Of a stretch of DNA of 64,000 bases, positions 48,613 through 60,800 are shown in pieces; position 1 is the stretch's first letter; every line of letters starts with the position of its first letter. This stretch comes from Gamarada debralockiae (taxonomy: Eukaryota > Ascomycota > Leotiomycetes > Helotiales > Hyphodiscaceae). The position numbers were made by a program, and so were the translations under genes. Below the pieces are notes generated by a model, which made no database searches, was not told the DNA's origin, and saw only the letters and a program-made list of their open reading frames with translations. The stretch lies in contig NXFV01000168.1 in NCBI GenBank assembly GCA_002803225.1, positions 91,029 to 155,028 of the forward strand, given 5' to 3'.

Positions 48613-49737
48613 ATGCCTTTCAACACCGAACTCACGAGAGCCCTTGGCATCCAGAGTAAGCTTGAAATCAACCCCACGAGCCAAAAGCCACTTGCTGATA
48701 TCTGCCATCAATAGAGCCAATTGTTCAAGGTGGTATGCAATGGATTGGCTATGCTGAACTTGCATCTGCCGTCAGCAACGCAGGCGGACTCGGTATCCTT
48801 ACTGCCCTCACACAACCTACCCCCGAAGACTTGCGAAAAGAAATCCGAAAATGCAAGACCATGACCAACAAGCCCTTCGGTGTCAACATCACCCTCCTTC
48901 CTTCCATGAACGCCCCAGATTATGGCGCATACGCACAAGTGGCTATTGACGAGGGAATCAAGATTGTGGAGACGGCAGGAAACAGTCCGGGTCCTGTTAT
49001 CAAGAAATTGAAGGCTGTCGGAACCATTATCCTCCACAAGTGCACCACCATCAAACACGCACAGAGTGCTATCAACCTTGGTGTGGATTTCCTGAGCATC
49101 GACGGATTTGAGTGTGCAGGCCATGTTGGAGAGACGGATATCACAAACTTCATTCTCCTCAGCCGAGCTCGGCAATCCCTGAAAGTGCCATTTATTGCCT
49201 CTGGAGGTTTTGCGGATGGGCAAGGTCTTGCTGCTGCGCTGAGTCTGGGTGCCGAAGGTATTAACATGGGGACCCGATTCATGTGTACCATTGAAGCCCC
49301 AATCCACGTGAACATCAAGGAATCGATTGTCAAAGCGTCGGAGAATGACACCCAATTGGTGCTCAGAAGATGGAAGAACACCACCCGATTGTTCAAGAAC
49401 AAGGTTACAGCCGATGCTGTCAAGATTGAACAGGAGAGTACTACCGGAAAGTTCGAGGAAGTTGCACCATTTGTCAGCGGTAAAAGGGGTAGGGAGGTGT
49501 TCATCAACGGTGACCCTGATTTCGGTGTAAGCATTAGTCCCTATGATCTAAAGGTTCATACTTACTGGCTTTTAGGTTTGGACTGCTGGGCAGGTTATTG
49601 GTCTTATCCATGATATCCCAACTTGTGCGGAGTTGTGCACTAGAATTGAGAGAGAGGCAGAGGAAACCATCAGCAAGGCGGCCAGTTTGATTGCACCGAA
49701 GGCATCCCATGTTAAGGCAGCTTCAAGCAAGCTATGA
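48613..49737 (+). CDS. Nitronate monooxygenase (2-nitropropane dioxygenase family)
   Basis: FMN-dependent enzyme oxidising nitronates such as propionate-3-nitronate, 338 aa. Exons: 48613-48655, 48715-49526, 49576-49737, with introns of 59 and 49 nt. After the first splice the protein reads LGIQKPIVQGGMQWIGYAEL, the class N-terminus. FMN and active-site landmarks follow: AGGLGILTALT, PFGVNITLLPS, FLSIDGFECAGHVGETD (with the conserved active-site His), PFIASGGFADGQGLAAAL and GAEGINMGTRF. The last exon restores VWTAGQVIGLIHDIP. All conserved parts are present. Likely role: detoxifying nitronates, including plant 3-nitropropionate-type compounds (inference). Confidence 0.94.
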
Positions 49738-50069
49738 TTATACTATAGACTTAAATAGAATTGGAGTTGGTTCTGTGGTCGAGGAGTGGTCGCAAAACGG
49801 GATGCTGTTTTGGCCTAGTAGCTACCTTCAGAGCCTTTGAGAAAATCACTGCTTAGTCGTCGAATGACAACGCTGACGGCTAAGCAAAGCCCAGAAACTG
49901 GAATTAATTTTCATTCATTTGTTGTTTCTTCACACTTCTTCCATTCCTTCAAAACTCTTGAGCCTTTGAACTGGCTCTCGGATGCCTCTCTTTCTCTCCC
50001 TCCCCCCCCCCCTTCTCTTCGCACCCTCCTTGTCTTTGTCATCTTCAGCACCTTGGAATTTCCTTAAAA
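49738..50069. other. 3' flank of nitronate monooxygenase with pyrimidine tract
   Basis: About 330 nt. From 49917 on it is strongly pyrimidine-rich and includes a run of eleven C (about 50002-50012). It looks like a fungal promoter or 5' UTR and may have come with the downstream Pumilio copy. Confidence 0.4.
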
Positions 50070-50722
50070 TTTTGCCTTCCATTCCACGTCGCCTTCGATC
50101 TCGACCAGGCCGCCACGACCTTTCAGTCAGTTGCGGAGCTCATCCAAGACCCAACTGCAACCACGTTATTCAGAAGTGGCTGAACAAACTGACTCCGGCG
50201 GATGCTCAGTTTATTTTGAAGCTTTTGGTACCCACTGTGTCGAAATTGGCACTCACCATCATGGCTGCAGTAAGTAATTCTCGGAGCAAACCTTTCCCTA
50301 CTCTAGACGGATTCTTAAGCTCTGCTAATAACTTCTTCTCACGGCAAAGTACTTTGAAGTTTCGATCCTATGAAACCCGCCTAGCTCTAATCTTTCACCT
50401 CTATTGAGCGATTATAGGCTCCGAAAACTTCACCGTTTGTGCATCGACCACGCTTCCGGCGATCAGACATTCGGCAAATCTCGAACAGCGCCTACATTTT
50501 GGTTCAAGATTCGTTCGGTAACTACATTGCCCAGTATATTCTGGACCTTGGAGAGCCAGTCTTCACCGAACCACCGGTTGCCGTGTTCCAGGGACATGCT
50601 GGCCAACCTTCGAAACGGGAGGTCAGCTCGAATGTCAATGAGAAGTGCAGAGAGCTTTCTGGAGGAAACAAGTGGAGGAAAGGACGGAGGGTTGGAGATT
50701 GTACGAATAGTCATGTAAACTA
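50070..50722 (+). pseudogene. Truncated Pumilio (PUF) repeat pseudogene
   Basis: Fragment of a PUF-family RNA-binding protein covering about two to three repeats. Conserved blocks lie in different frames: FQSVAELIQDP, then NCNHVIQKWLNKLTPADAQF, then FEAFGTHCVEIGTHHHGC (one base lost in a T-run after QFI). An intron-like gap follows, then LCIDHASGDQ, then QISNSAYILVQDSFGNYIAQ with YILDLGEPVFTEPP and FQGHAG. A further block reads SSNVNEKC where PUF proteins have SSNVIEKC. It then runs into unrelated sequence and a stop near 50722. At least two indels, plus missing N-terminal and C-terminal repeats, mark it as dead. The parent gene must lie elsewhere. Confidence 0.78.
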
Positions 50723-51535
50723 GGAAAAGCATTCACCGCAGACTTGAGAACTTAATGAACAGACTTTGGGAATAGTTACTTATTCGGCACGAGAGCAATT
50801 GACTTCATTGTTGATAAGTCATAAGTGTGACAACTTCGGCTTCCTTCTTCCGAGTCCAAAAGCCCCAACCCAACAAGCATTCAAAAGCAGAGATCAGAAC
50901 CCAATGAAAATCTGAATACATAAATTATCGGCCATTAATACAGCCCAATATCACTAGGATGATGAGATGAACATCTTCTACCACCTCATTTCATCCTGTC
51001 TTCTCATTGGCGGGACATTTCATAGCCGTTCCCCGCAAAGTTTCTCCAGACCCATTTCACGCCAATTTATCCACACCTTGTCCATCAACCACATGAAAAG
51101 CTGCATGAACTAAACGACGAACCAACCCATCTCCGCACCCTAAGCTCCGTTCCTGGATCATCCACAAACCTTATGCCGTCCCGAGAAATGATCCCCTCTC
51201 CCACTCAACGAATGAGAGGAAGAGGAACATTGTTTGGCCGCGAAATATATTTGACAAGCTTTCCACCACGCGTTTTACGGCGCTGCTGCGGGGGCATGGG
51301 TATTTGGAGGGGCATGAAAATTATGTAGGTACTGACGCTTGCTGGGAAATACCAATTCTTCCGAGGTGAGCTCTTGCATGCTTTAGATTATTTATGAAGT
51401 CATGATGTCCATCGTTTGCGATTTTTCTTGTGCTGTGTTTTGTCTGCTGGTGAAGATTGATTGAGTTCATACAATCTCTGCTCTCGATCAAGAATTGCAA
51501 TTCTCTCGTTCAATTGAGCTCGAGCCAGCAACGCA
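50723..51535. other. Spacer upstream of pectin methylesterase
   Basis: 813 nt holding the promoter of the esterase. No coding signal. The frame at 51400-51909 on the minus strand overlaps the esterase exons and is a shadow. Confidence 0.45.
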
Positions 51536-53001
51536 ATGGCGCGCTTTTCCCTCGTTGCCCTTCTGGCACTATTTTTGTCGTTCGCTGCAGCATGGGATAT
51601 TAGCAACGAGAGTGATCGATGTAGTTGCCAGGCGTACTCCAAGAACCCATTGGAAGGATGTGATAGCTCGAAGACAATATTTGTGGGGAAGAACTCCAAG
51701 TTCAAGACGGTGCAGTCAGGTAAGAACCCCCAGTTTACCAGCGTAGATGTCTTCTTGCTGATGGAATCCCAGCTGTGGCCTCGTTGCCAAATAATACTGG
51801 TGAGATTGGTTTCTCGATGTGGCTTTTGAGATGAACCGGTGTTGACAAAGGCAAAGCTCCATATGTAATTCTCATTGAGTCTGGAAACTACACTGAGCAA
51901 GTATGCCATTCCTCTATCACCTTCCCATTTTTAGTCCTAGCTCAAAATATAACACGAACACCCAGGTCAATGTCACCCGCCCCGGCCCAACCTACCTCCT
52001 AGGCCAAACCGCCCACCCAAAGGACCAATCCTACAACACAGTCAACATCATCTGGGCCGCTATCGCCGTAACAGGCCTCGACAACGCCTTCACCAGCACG
52101 CTGACCGTAGCACCAAACCTCAACGCCTCGTTGACGGGCAGCGGACCTACAGGTTTCGCTGTACCAGCAGATACCCCCTTTGGATGTGTGGACTTCAGGA
52201 CATATAACTTGAACTTCATCAATGATTTTGCGCCTTATTCGGATGATCCATCTCTGGCGCTCAGCATCAGTTATGCAAATGGAGGATTCTACTACACTGG
52301 CTTTTATAGCTACCAAGACACTGTTCGTCTCATATCTCGTTTCCCTCAACCAAACTAACAAATACAGATCTACGTCGGCAAACTCGGCAACGCCTACTTC
52401 AAGAATGGTGAGGTAGCAGGCCAAACAGATTTCTTCTACGGTTTCGGCACCGCTTGGGTCGAGTCCACCTCCATCGCACTCCGCAACTGCGGCGGTGGCA
52501 TCACTGCCTGGAAGGGAACTAACACCACGTTCGTAAACAAATACGGCGTTTATATCGTAGATTCGAACGTCCATGCTGCCAATGCATCAATCGCTACAGT
52601 TATTGTTGGGAAGTGTGCTATGGGAAGGCCTTGGGTAAGCTCCGACGCCTTTACTTCCTACCTTTTCATCATAGAACCAACACATTTTTGCGTTGAGACG
52701 TGCTAATAAGGCCTAGAACTCGCAAATGCGATCAATCTTCGCCCGAACCTACCTCGACAAATCGATCCTCTCAACAGGCTTCATCGACTGGAATCCATCC
52801 CGATACAACAACTACACCGTTCAAGCTGAATACCATGACTACGGACCTGGTTACAACGCTACTGGACGGGCAATCTCGAAATTTGATGTGCAGTTGACGG
52901 ATGCGGAGTATGCACCTTATTCGAGTCCAGAGAAGGTCTTCCAGTATCCTGATGGGAGTGGCAGGTTTGGGAATGTAGGGTGGATTGATTTTAGTGTTTG
53001 A
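51536..53001 (+). CDS. Secreted pectin methylesterase (carbohydrate esterase family 8)
   Basis: Demethylates homogalacturonan in plant cell walls, 389 aa. Six exons: 51536-51719, 51773-51799 (27 nt), 51851-51900, 51966-52322, 52368-52634, 52717-53001. A signal peptide is clear (MARFSLVALLALFLSFAAA). CE8 landmarks: an early SGNYTEQV (GxYxE block); SYQDT, with the proton-donor Asp, right at the end of exon 4; VAGQTDFFYGFGTAWVE, with the nucleophile Asp; and MGRPWNSQMRSIFARTYLD, with the Arg, followed by the Trp-containing FIDWNP. The catalytic D, D and R are all retained. DFFYG differs from the usual DFIFG. Several N-glycosylation sequons (NVT, NTT, NYT) are present. Confidence 0.92.
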
Positions 53002-53455
53002 GGAATGGGTGATTGGGAAAGGGAACGGGTTGGATTGGGTTGGGTATAATAATAGGAATTACTTCGTAAGGAAGATATGCTTTTATACATGAATGAATGA
53101 CCTTGAAAATCACTGATCTTGTTTTGAAACTTTTCGCTTACCTTGTCCGGAGCGATCAGCCGACTCAAACCTGCGTCTGAGAAGCATTTGTGAAGCTGCC
53201 TACCCACTTACTGAACTGGATAAAATTCACAACATATGTCTCATCGACCAAGCCCTTGACAATAATAGGACCAGAATTAATAACTTGACTCAAAAGCCCT
53301 TTCGGTCCATTCCTTCCAAGATATCAGAACTCTCTTTACAAATCTTATAATCTTCAGTCCATTTCTTCCAAGATATCACAACTCTCAATAAATCTTATAA
53401 TCGGAGCAGAGTGTCCAACACAGAAACCTAATATACAAGTCAAACATCCACCAAC
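53002..53455. other. Convergent spacer esterase / MFS transporter
   Basis: 454-nt tail-to-tail spacer. AT-rich in the right half, where a short tandem duplication lies. No genes seen. Confidence 0.5.
53306..53402. repeat. Imperfect tandem duplication, about 50-bp unit
   Basis: Two adjacent copies: 53306-53357 begins TCCATTCCTTCCAAGATATC and 53358-53402 begins TCCATTTCTTCCAAGATATC. Both end in AAATCTTATAATC (copy 1 has six further bases). They differ by a few substitutions and a small deletion. Confidence 0.8.
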
Positions 53456-55637
53456 TCATTCAGCTTCCTCCTCAGCCTCTTCATGCTTCGCAATCTCCTT
53501 CTCGCCCTTCGCCTCAACTCCCGCTTCAACATTCTTCGACTTATCTTTCTCCTGCCCATGACCCTTCTTAACACTCTTCCATTCCAACCCACAAACCGTG
53601 AAGAAGGCAGCGATTGCACAAGCGGTGGTGATCCAGTAAGTGTGTGTTAATCCATCGATGTACGCTTGAAGGACAGCTTGCAACTGGTCCTCCTGTCCCA
53701 TCCCCGCCAACAGCGTCCTAATCTCCGTCGCGCCAGAATGCAAAAACACTTCCGCATCCAACATCGGCGCATACTTCTCAATGCCTGAGAGGAGGCCGTT
53801 TTGGAAGAGTGTTTGGGCGACGGCGATGAATAAAGCTCCGCCGAGCGTTTGGAAGAATGATACGCAGGCTGTGGCGACGGGGACGTCTTTGAGGGGAAGA
53901 ACGGTTTGAACAGTGACGACGCCGCCTTGGAATCCTACGCCGATGCCGAGACCGGTTAGGACTTGGTAGCCAAACCATTTGGAGAGAGGGGTTGTGAGGG
54001 AGAATGTTGTGATGAGGCCGGCGCCTACGCAGAAGAGGACCATGCAGAAGAGCATTATAGGGGCGTAGTAGCCGATGGCTGTGATCAAGCCGCCTGTTAC
54101 GATGGATGAGAGAACGGTGGAGATGAGGAGGGGAAGGAGTTGGATGCCTGCGTGCGTTGCGGATGATCCCTTGACGGATTGGAAGTAGATAGCGAGATAG
54201 AAGATGAGTGTGAAGAAGCCTGAGCCGAAGAAACACGCAAACGCCAGCGCGCAAGCCACGCTGCGGTTCTTGAAGAGTCGAGGGGGAAGGGTGCCTTTGT
54301 CGCCAAGTTTTATCTGGGAGAAGATGAAAATTGTGGTTAGGCAGGCGAAACCGACGAAGAGGCCAATAATGCGGGAGGAGTTCCAGGGGTAGGTTGTGCC
54401 GCCCCATTGGAGGGGGAGGAGGAGACAGACGACAGCGGGGATGAGGATTGAGGCACCAATGAGATCGAGCTGTAGGATTCGCTGGAGGGGGGTGAGGTGG
54501 TCAGGGTTGTTGTCGCGGTGGATTTTGAGGACGAAGGCTATTACTGTGACGGCAATGCCACCAATTGGGAGGCTGTGGCGTGTCAGTGTGGGGATGGGAT
54601 GGCGATTGAAGGAAGGGGGGCGCACTTGATGTAGAAACACCATCTCCAGGAAATACGATCACTGTCATCGAGTTAGTGAAGTTTAGAGAGATGGGATCTT
54701 GAACGCACGTGAATACTCCTCCAAGTAAAGGGCCGGCTACAGAAGCGATACCCCACATTCCACCAATGAGTCCAAAGGCAGCTGGTCTCTTGCGAAGTGG
54801 CACTATTCAAGTCAGCATGGCCAGATCTACGACTGTTTTGCACAAGAACATAAACCATCTCAGATAAAGATATGCGGGGAAAGCATTCTGGGTTGAAATG
54901 ATGCGATGAATATTGATAAGGGAGGCTAGACTCACAGCAGTAGGCCAAGATGACAATGGCGCCTGAGAATATGCCACCAGTTCCCAGCCCAGCTAGAGCT
55001 CGTCCAACAATCAAAGCATTGCTGGAAGGTGCCGTGGCACAAACCAAAGAGCTGCAAGCAGAGGAAGTGTTAGCAAACATCAAAAGTTTGGCAGAAGACG
55101 GCTGACCCAAGTTCAAAGATTGCAATGGCAGTGAGAAAGGTGTATTTGATCTGGCATTTATGTTAGCGTTTATACGATTAAATCAAAGAAGATGTTCACG
55201 CTGAAAATTGTGTATATCCTTCCAAATGTTGGCTGCAAGGCTGTGGCCGTGAGAAGGTAACTGCTTCCATACCAGCCAATGTCCTGGATGCTGTTGAAGT
55301 GATCCGTAATCTTCGGAATAGCTGTCGCAATAATAGTTTGATCGAGCGCAACGAGGAAGACTGCAAGACAAAGGGCCGTCAAGATGACCCAGAGTTTGGC
55401 CCCGTGTGGATATTCGATATCCTCATCATCAATCTCAGCCTTGCGATCCTCGTCTTCCTTCTCTGTACTGACGTTCTGGTCGTCCTTCATCGAGGTTACT
55501 GTCGAAACCTCCTTCGACTCCCCTTGGCTTTCCATCTTGGGTGCCTCCATACCCTCCTGCGGCTTCGAATCACCAAGGGATGTTCCAGAGATGGAAGTGT
55601 GCTTCGACTCGTCTGTCGCGTTCGTGAGGTCTGCCAT
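53456..55637 (-). CDS. MFS transporter, DHA2 family (14-TM drug/metabolite exporter)
   Basis: 614-aa efflux pump. Six exons: 55637-55200, 55150-55107, 55051-54936, 54802-54709, 54661-54626, 54572-53456. The introns are 49, 55, 133, 47 and 53 nt. The first 75 residues are hydrophilic and acidic (start [12 protein letters not shown]). TM1 carries the DHA2 motif [17 protein letters not shown], followed by [20 protein letters not shown]. Later come [37 protein letters not shown] (motif C) and, after splicing, [17 protein letters not shown]. The tail is Lys/Glu-rich and cytosolic. It belongs to the aflatoxin/trichothecene-pump-like group in general form. No biosynthetic genes flank it, so multidrug export is as likely. 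Confidence 0.92.
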
Positions 55638-56998
55638 GATTTCTTTGTCTCTCAAAACACAACGCGTCTTTCCTCTACTACAAATATATGGAGACCATTC
55701 CGAGTTCTTATGTTTCGGTTCTCTTGAGAAGATGAAATTCCGACTTACTTGGTCGTCAAATGAGATAAGAACTTTGAATTAGCAACACCCTGGCTGCAAA
55801 ATTCATGCAAGGATCTTTGTCCGATGTCGAGGATGCGATTCGCTGCCTCCGCATTCTTGTGGCATTGGGGCTGCCACTCCGGACACTGATCACGCCCGAA
55901 TCCCGATTTCTTACCCGCATCATGGGCCTTACCTTCATCACTGAAGAATCATAAATCAACGACGTTTCCAGTTGCATGGCACTGTCTCGTGATAATTCTG
56001 GTCTGCTGCCTTGTGGTGATTATCGCATTTGGGCTTGTGACGAAAGGACAACTTCGGCAAAGAATTGTAACGTATCCTGCCGAAACAGTCATCCCAGCTC
56101 GAAGTCGGCTCCCCTTAGGCAGAGAGCCATACCTCGATACGGAACCCCTGCTGGTCCAGACTCAAGATGGTGGCAGTTTGCTCTATCTCGATCATACTAT
56201 GTAATTGCTTTTCAGACGGAAAGAAAGCCATGTGGAATGAATTTCCCGGGTTCTAGGGTCTGGGGAATCACTTTAGTGTCAGCACCATGCCTTGTCTGGT
56301 GCAGTTAGCCGAGCATCTCGGCTGGCTCCCCACACAAAGCAAACAAACGAGCTTGAAAATGGGACGTCAATGTGCAGAACTGATCTCTGGAGAGAATTCG
56401 TCCGTAGGAGACACTTGACATGAGAAACTGAATAGAATCAGAGAGCGGTGGAATGAATTAGTTGCATGGCATCTTTTTCAAAGTGAATGATTGCTGGTTA
56501 AGAAGCATGAATTCAAAAAAGGATCCGATATTCTTTCAGTGATTTGTGAATTACAGTAGTGACAGATCAGCTGCTCTCGTGTCGCCCCTGCAAATATCTC
56601 GCGTATCCCAGGATAATTTTATTTTAGGCACCGCTTCCGAGATCTGCATTTTTCTTTCATCAACGACCACCACCTTCTGACGTAACTCTGTCGTCAAAAA
56701 GCAACTCCCTACACTTCCATCGCATCAAAGCAAACACCTTATTTGCTTGATCATACCAATCAATCCCTTGCCTTTGCAAACAGCAAATATTCGAGCTGAG
56801 GCAGATGAGGTGTCCTTTTGAGGACCAACAAACCCCTGGCTCGTGCAGCGGATCGTGTTCCAGGTTCTCTGCACGGTCAACCAACTAGCCTACCTCTTGC
56901 TTTCTGACCGCCTCATCGTCATCTTCTCCTTTCACTTCCCGAGACTTCATATCTCGACCTCTTTACTCTCTTTTCATAAAGCATAACTCTCTAAGAAT
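55638..56998. other. Divergent spacer MFS transporter / Argonaute promoter
   Basis: 1.4 kb between divergent genes. No domain-bearing frame. The part nearest the Argonaute leader (about 56650-57000) becomes pyrimidine-rich, consistent with a core promoter. Confidence 0.45.
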
Positions 56999-57001
56999 AT
57001 G

Positions 57002-57867
57002 ACCAATTGATCAAGGCAATTTTGTTTCCTCGTGATCTCGCTGTTTTCGCATCTGAAACTTGAAAACCCCCACTCAGTACCTGTAAGTCCCACGCATATC
57101 TTTTTCGTCTGCACTCCCTCAATTCATCTTACACAACCAAATTCACTCGAAAACACACTGTGCGGAGACGACATTCTCGTTCACACGTGTCTCGGTGTGT
57201 ACCTCCTCTCACCAAGCAACCACAAACGCATCAATTAATCCTCTTCAACTACACTTCCGCCAAGGCAAATAGTATCTTCGATTTGTCTTCCGGTACAAGC
57301 AGCACTTCTACAAAGACTCGTCTCCCTGACTTCAGGGTGTCGTCTTCGCTATACCCCTTCGCTCACAGACAGCCTCATCACGCTGTCTCCTTTCAACGAC
57401 ACTCCCTTAAAGATACGAAGTCCCTTCGACTTGTCTCGCTTCACGAAACACAGTGCTCTCACTGTCAAGTGTGAAAGGTTGACAATCCCATCAACGTTCA
57501 CCTCAGTCACTGCTATATCCTCCCTACTTTTTCTCACCAGACCTCATCTTCTCAATTCAAGGACCTTGCTGACAAGAATTGGTCTGTAGCGTCCCTCGCA
57601 TCCCTTCATTACACATCGAACACCCGAAGCACATCTCAGCGACACACACTTCATCTCAAGGACATTGACTTCAATCCACATTCGCCATTTCTCCATTTCT
57701 CGAAACAATACTCAACGCACACCGTACTATCGGCAGTTCGCTCTTCAGTGTCAACTCCGTCACTTCACTCATAGCAAGAGGAAGTCTTTATTAAAACAAC
57801 TCCACTTAATCCTCCAATTGTGAACATAAAATATAAAACCTAAAGCAGATACCACTACTACTTCGTC
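57002..57867 (+). promoter_or_regulatory. ATG-free 5' leader of the Argonaute gene
   Basis: No ATG occurs on the plus strand in about 865 nt before the start codon, while CAT (ATG on the other strand) occurs repeatedly. The composition is C/T/A-rich and G-poor. Possible donor sites (for example CTGTAAGTCC near 57081) suggest UTR introns. The pattern is what selection against upstream starts would give in a long transcribed leader. Confidence 0.6.
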
Positions 57868-60800
57868 ATGTCTTCCCAGGGCCGTGGCGGGTTTCGTGGA
57901 GGACGAGGCGGTGGAGGTGGAGGTGGTCGTGGCCGTGGTGGGGGGGATCGAGGAGGGGGAAGCTTCCGTGGGGGTGATCGTGGTGGATTCCGCGGTGGAA
58001 GAGGTGGAGGTCGTGGTGGAGGAGCAAGCCAAGAAGTCCGGGTCTTCAAGTAAGCATTTATTCTCCCTGTGCTCATCAACTTCCGCTCACGATTATCCTT
58101 CCAGAGACCCCAATGCTGCTCTTACCCCGCCCGATGGTACGGTGATGAACATTGAGAATAATTATATGAAGAACGCCAGTGGCATTGGAGCGCTGGGTAA
58201 TCTTGCTGTAACCGGTCAATTCCCTCCCCGGCCCGGACATGGCACCCAGGGAAAGAAAATTACTGTGTACGCAAATTACTTCAAAGTCCAAGTCGCTCCA
58301 AAGTTGAATCTGACGCGCTACAATGTGGAAGTCAATCCCGAGGTCAAGGGCAGAAAGCTTGGCCGAGTCATTGAACTCCTCCTTGAGATGCCCGAGTTTG
58401 CAGGCGTTGCCACGGACGGCAAGTCCATGATCATTGCTCGTCAGCCCCTTGGTATTCCTGATGGGCATATCGTTGAAATCCCTTATCGAGGTGATGGAGA
58501 GGATGAGCCACTCCCACGTGCCATTACCTATAAAGTTAGGGTTGTCACGCCTCTCACATTCGCTGTCGCCGATCTGGTCAACTACCTCAGTGCGACAAGT
58601 ACTGGACCTGCGTTTCCGCAGAAGCTGGAGATCATCCAGGCTCTAAATGTCCTCTTTGGACATTACCCTCAAATTCATGATGGAGTGGCTTCTATCGCTG
58701 GCAACCGTCACTTCTCTCTTGATCGCAGCGACCAGAATGCTCGCAACATCCAAGTTCTTGGTGGTGGCCTTGAGTCCCTGCGTGGGTATTTTCAGAGCGC
58801 CCGCCCTGCTACTGGCGGGATTCTGCTGAACGTTAACGTCACTCATGGCGTGTTCTTTGAGCCCCTTCGACTCGACATTCTTTTCCCAAGGATGGGCACG
58901 GGCAACAGGTTGACGCTGCAAAAGAAGATGAAACTTGTTCGAGTTCAAGTCATTCATATCCCAGCCAAGAAAACGAAGTCCAATAAAGACATACCCCGAG
59001 TCAAGACTATCTTTGGACTTGCTCACCCTCAGGATGGTCGCAAGGATGGCGAACAACACCCCCCTCAGGTCAACGGCTTTGGTGCTGGGCCGAAGGACGT
59101 CAAGTTCTGGGTGAGCGATACTGCTCCGGGTGGTGCTGATGCAGGTGCGGCACCAGCTGGCAAGGGCAAGTCGCCGAAGAAGCCTACGGGCCCTGCGTTG
59201 CCAACAAACGCTTACATTTCGGTTTTTGATTATTTCCGAAAGAGTGAGATTCCTCTGGCTGTGGCTAGAGAAAGCATCTTGCTAACTTGATCGGCAGAAT
59301 ACCCGAACATCCAGCTGAACGAGCGGATGCCCGTTGTTAATGTGGGCAATCGCGAGAATCCTAACTACCTCCCCGCCGAAGTCTGTGTCGTTCTCCCAGG
59401 TCAAACTATCAAGCGTCGATTGAGCCCTGATCAGACCTCGAACATGATCACCTTTGCATGCCGAAAGCCTTGGGAGAATGGCAACTCTATTGTTGCTGAT
59501 GGAAAGGCTGTACTGGGTTTGAATCCAAATCAAAACGCTGTCTTGGTAAGCACTGTATTGGTAAATATTTGAACTTATACTGACTCGAATCAGGCAAGAT
59601 TTGGTCTTGCAGTTGGAACGAGCTTGATTACTGTCGCCGCTCGTGTTCTTCCCCCACCAGCGGTGAAATACCGAGATGCCAGCTCTCGTGAAACCTCAGT
59701 CGTGCCGAGATTTGGCAGTTGGAATATGGCCAACATCAAATTTCACACTGGCAGCAATCTTGGTCCCTGGACGTACATTTGGTTTAGGTCAGATCGACAG
59801 ACGCGAGACCATTTCCTCGAACCTGATGTTCGACACACAGTTATGAATTTCAAACAGTTCCTTGCTAACTCAGGCATCAATTCCGGTGGATTCATCCAGC
59901 ACCCAGCACCTCCTACGATCAACCTTCGTGACGGGGATGAGGGGGGCAATGACGCAGCTATAAAGGACATTTTCAGACGAATGTTCTCCATCACGGGGCC
60001 TAACAAGCCTCGCTTTGTCCTTTGCGTCTTGCCATACAATGATGTCGCTATATACAACTCTATCAAGACGACAGCCGACACTAAGGCAGGTATCCACACT
60101 GTCTGTGTTATTGGCAGCAAATTCATGAAAGAGCAACGCCAAGAACAATACTTTGGAAACGTTTCGTTGAAATTTAATCTGAAGGCTGGCGGTATCAACC
60201 AAACCGTCGATCTGGCCAAGCTTGGTGTTATCAGCGAAGGAAAGACAATGGTGGTCGGTTTAGATGTCACCCACCCGTCACCTGGCTCTAAAGACGGCGC
60301 TCCAAGTGTTGCTGGGATCGTGGCGAGTGTTGACAAGTTTTTGGGACAGTGGCCCGGTGCTTTCAGTATCCAGGAGGGTCGAAAAGAAATGGTATCTTCC
60401 CTTGAAGCCTTATTCTTGACTCGAATCCGGCTCTGGCAGAAGCACAACAAGAACCTACTTCCCGAGAATATCATCCTTTACCGGGATGGCGTGTCTGAGG
60501 GTCAATATCAACTGCTGTTGGACCTAGAGCTCCCATTGATTCGAAACGCCTGCAGGCAAGCTTACCCTGCAACCGCCACGAACCAGGGGGTTCCCAAAGT
60601 CTCTATCATCGTCTGCGGTAAGCGACACCATACGCGCTTCTACCCCAGCGTGGAAGGCGAAGCGGATCGTTCATCCAACTGCAATCCTGGCACAATCGTT
60701 GATCGTGGCGTGACGGAAGTCCGGTTCTGGGATTTCTTTATCCAACCGCATGCGTGCCTTCAAGGAACTGCTCGTCCAGGCCATTATGTCGTCATTCTCG

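Noticed and set aside
57884..58080. Second plus-strand frame over the Argonaute RGG region, and a Pro/Arg-rich minus-strand frame
   Set aside because: Gly-codon repeats leave all frames open. The MSSQGRGG frame connects in phase to the N domain through a proper intron.
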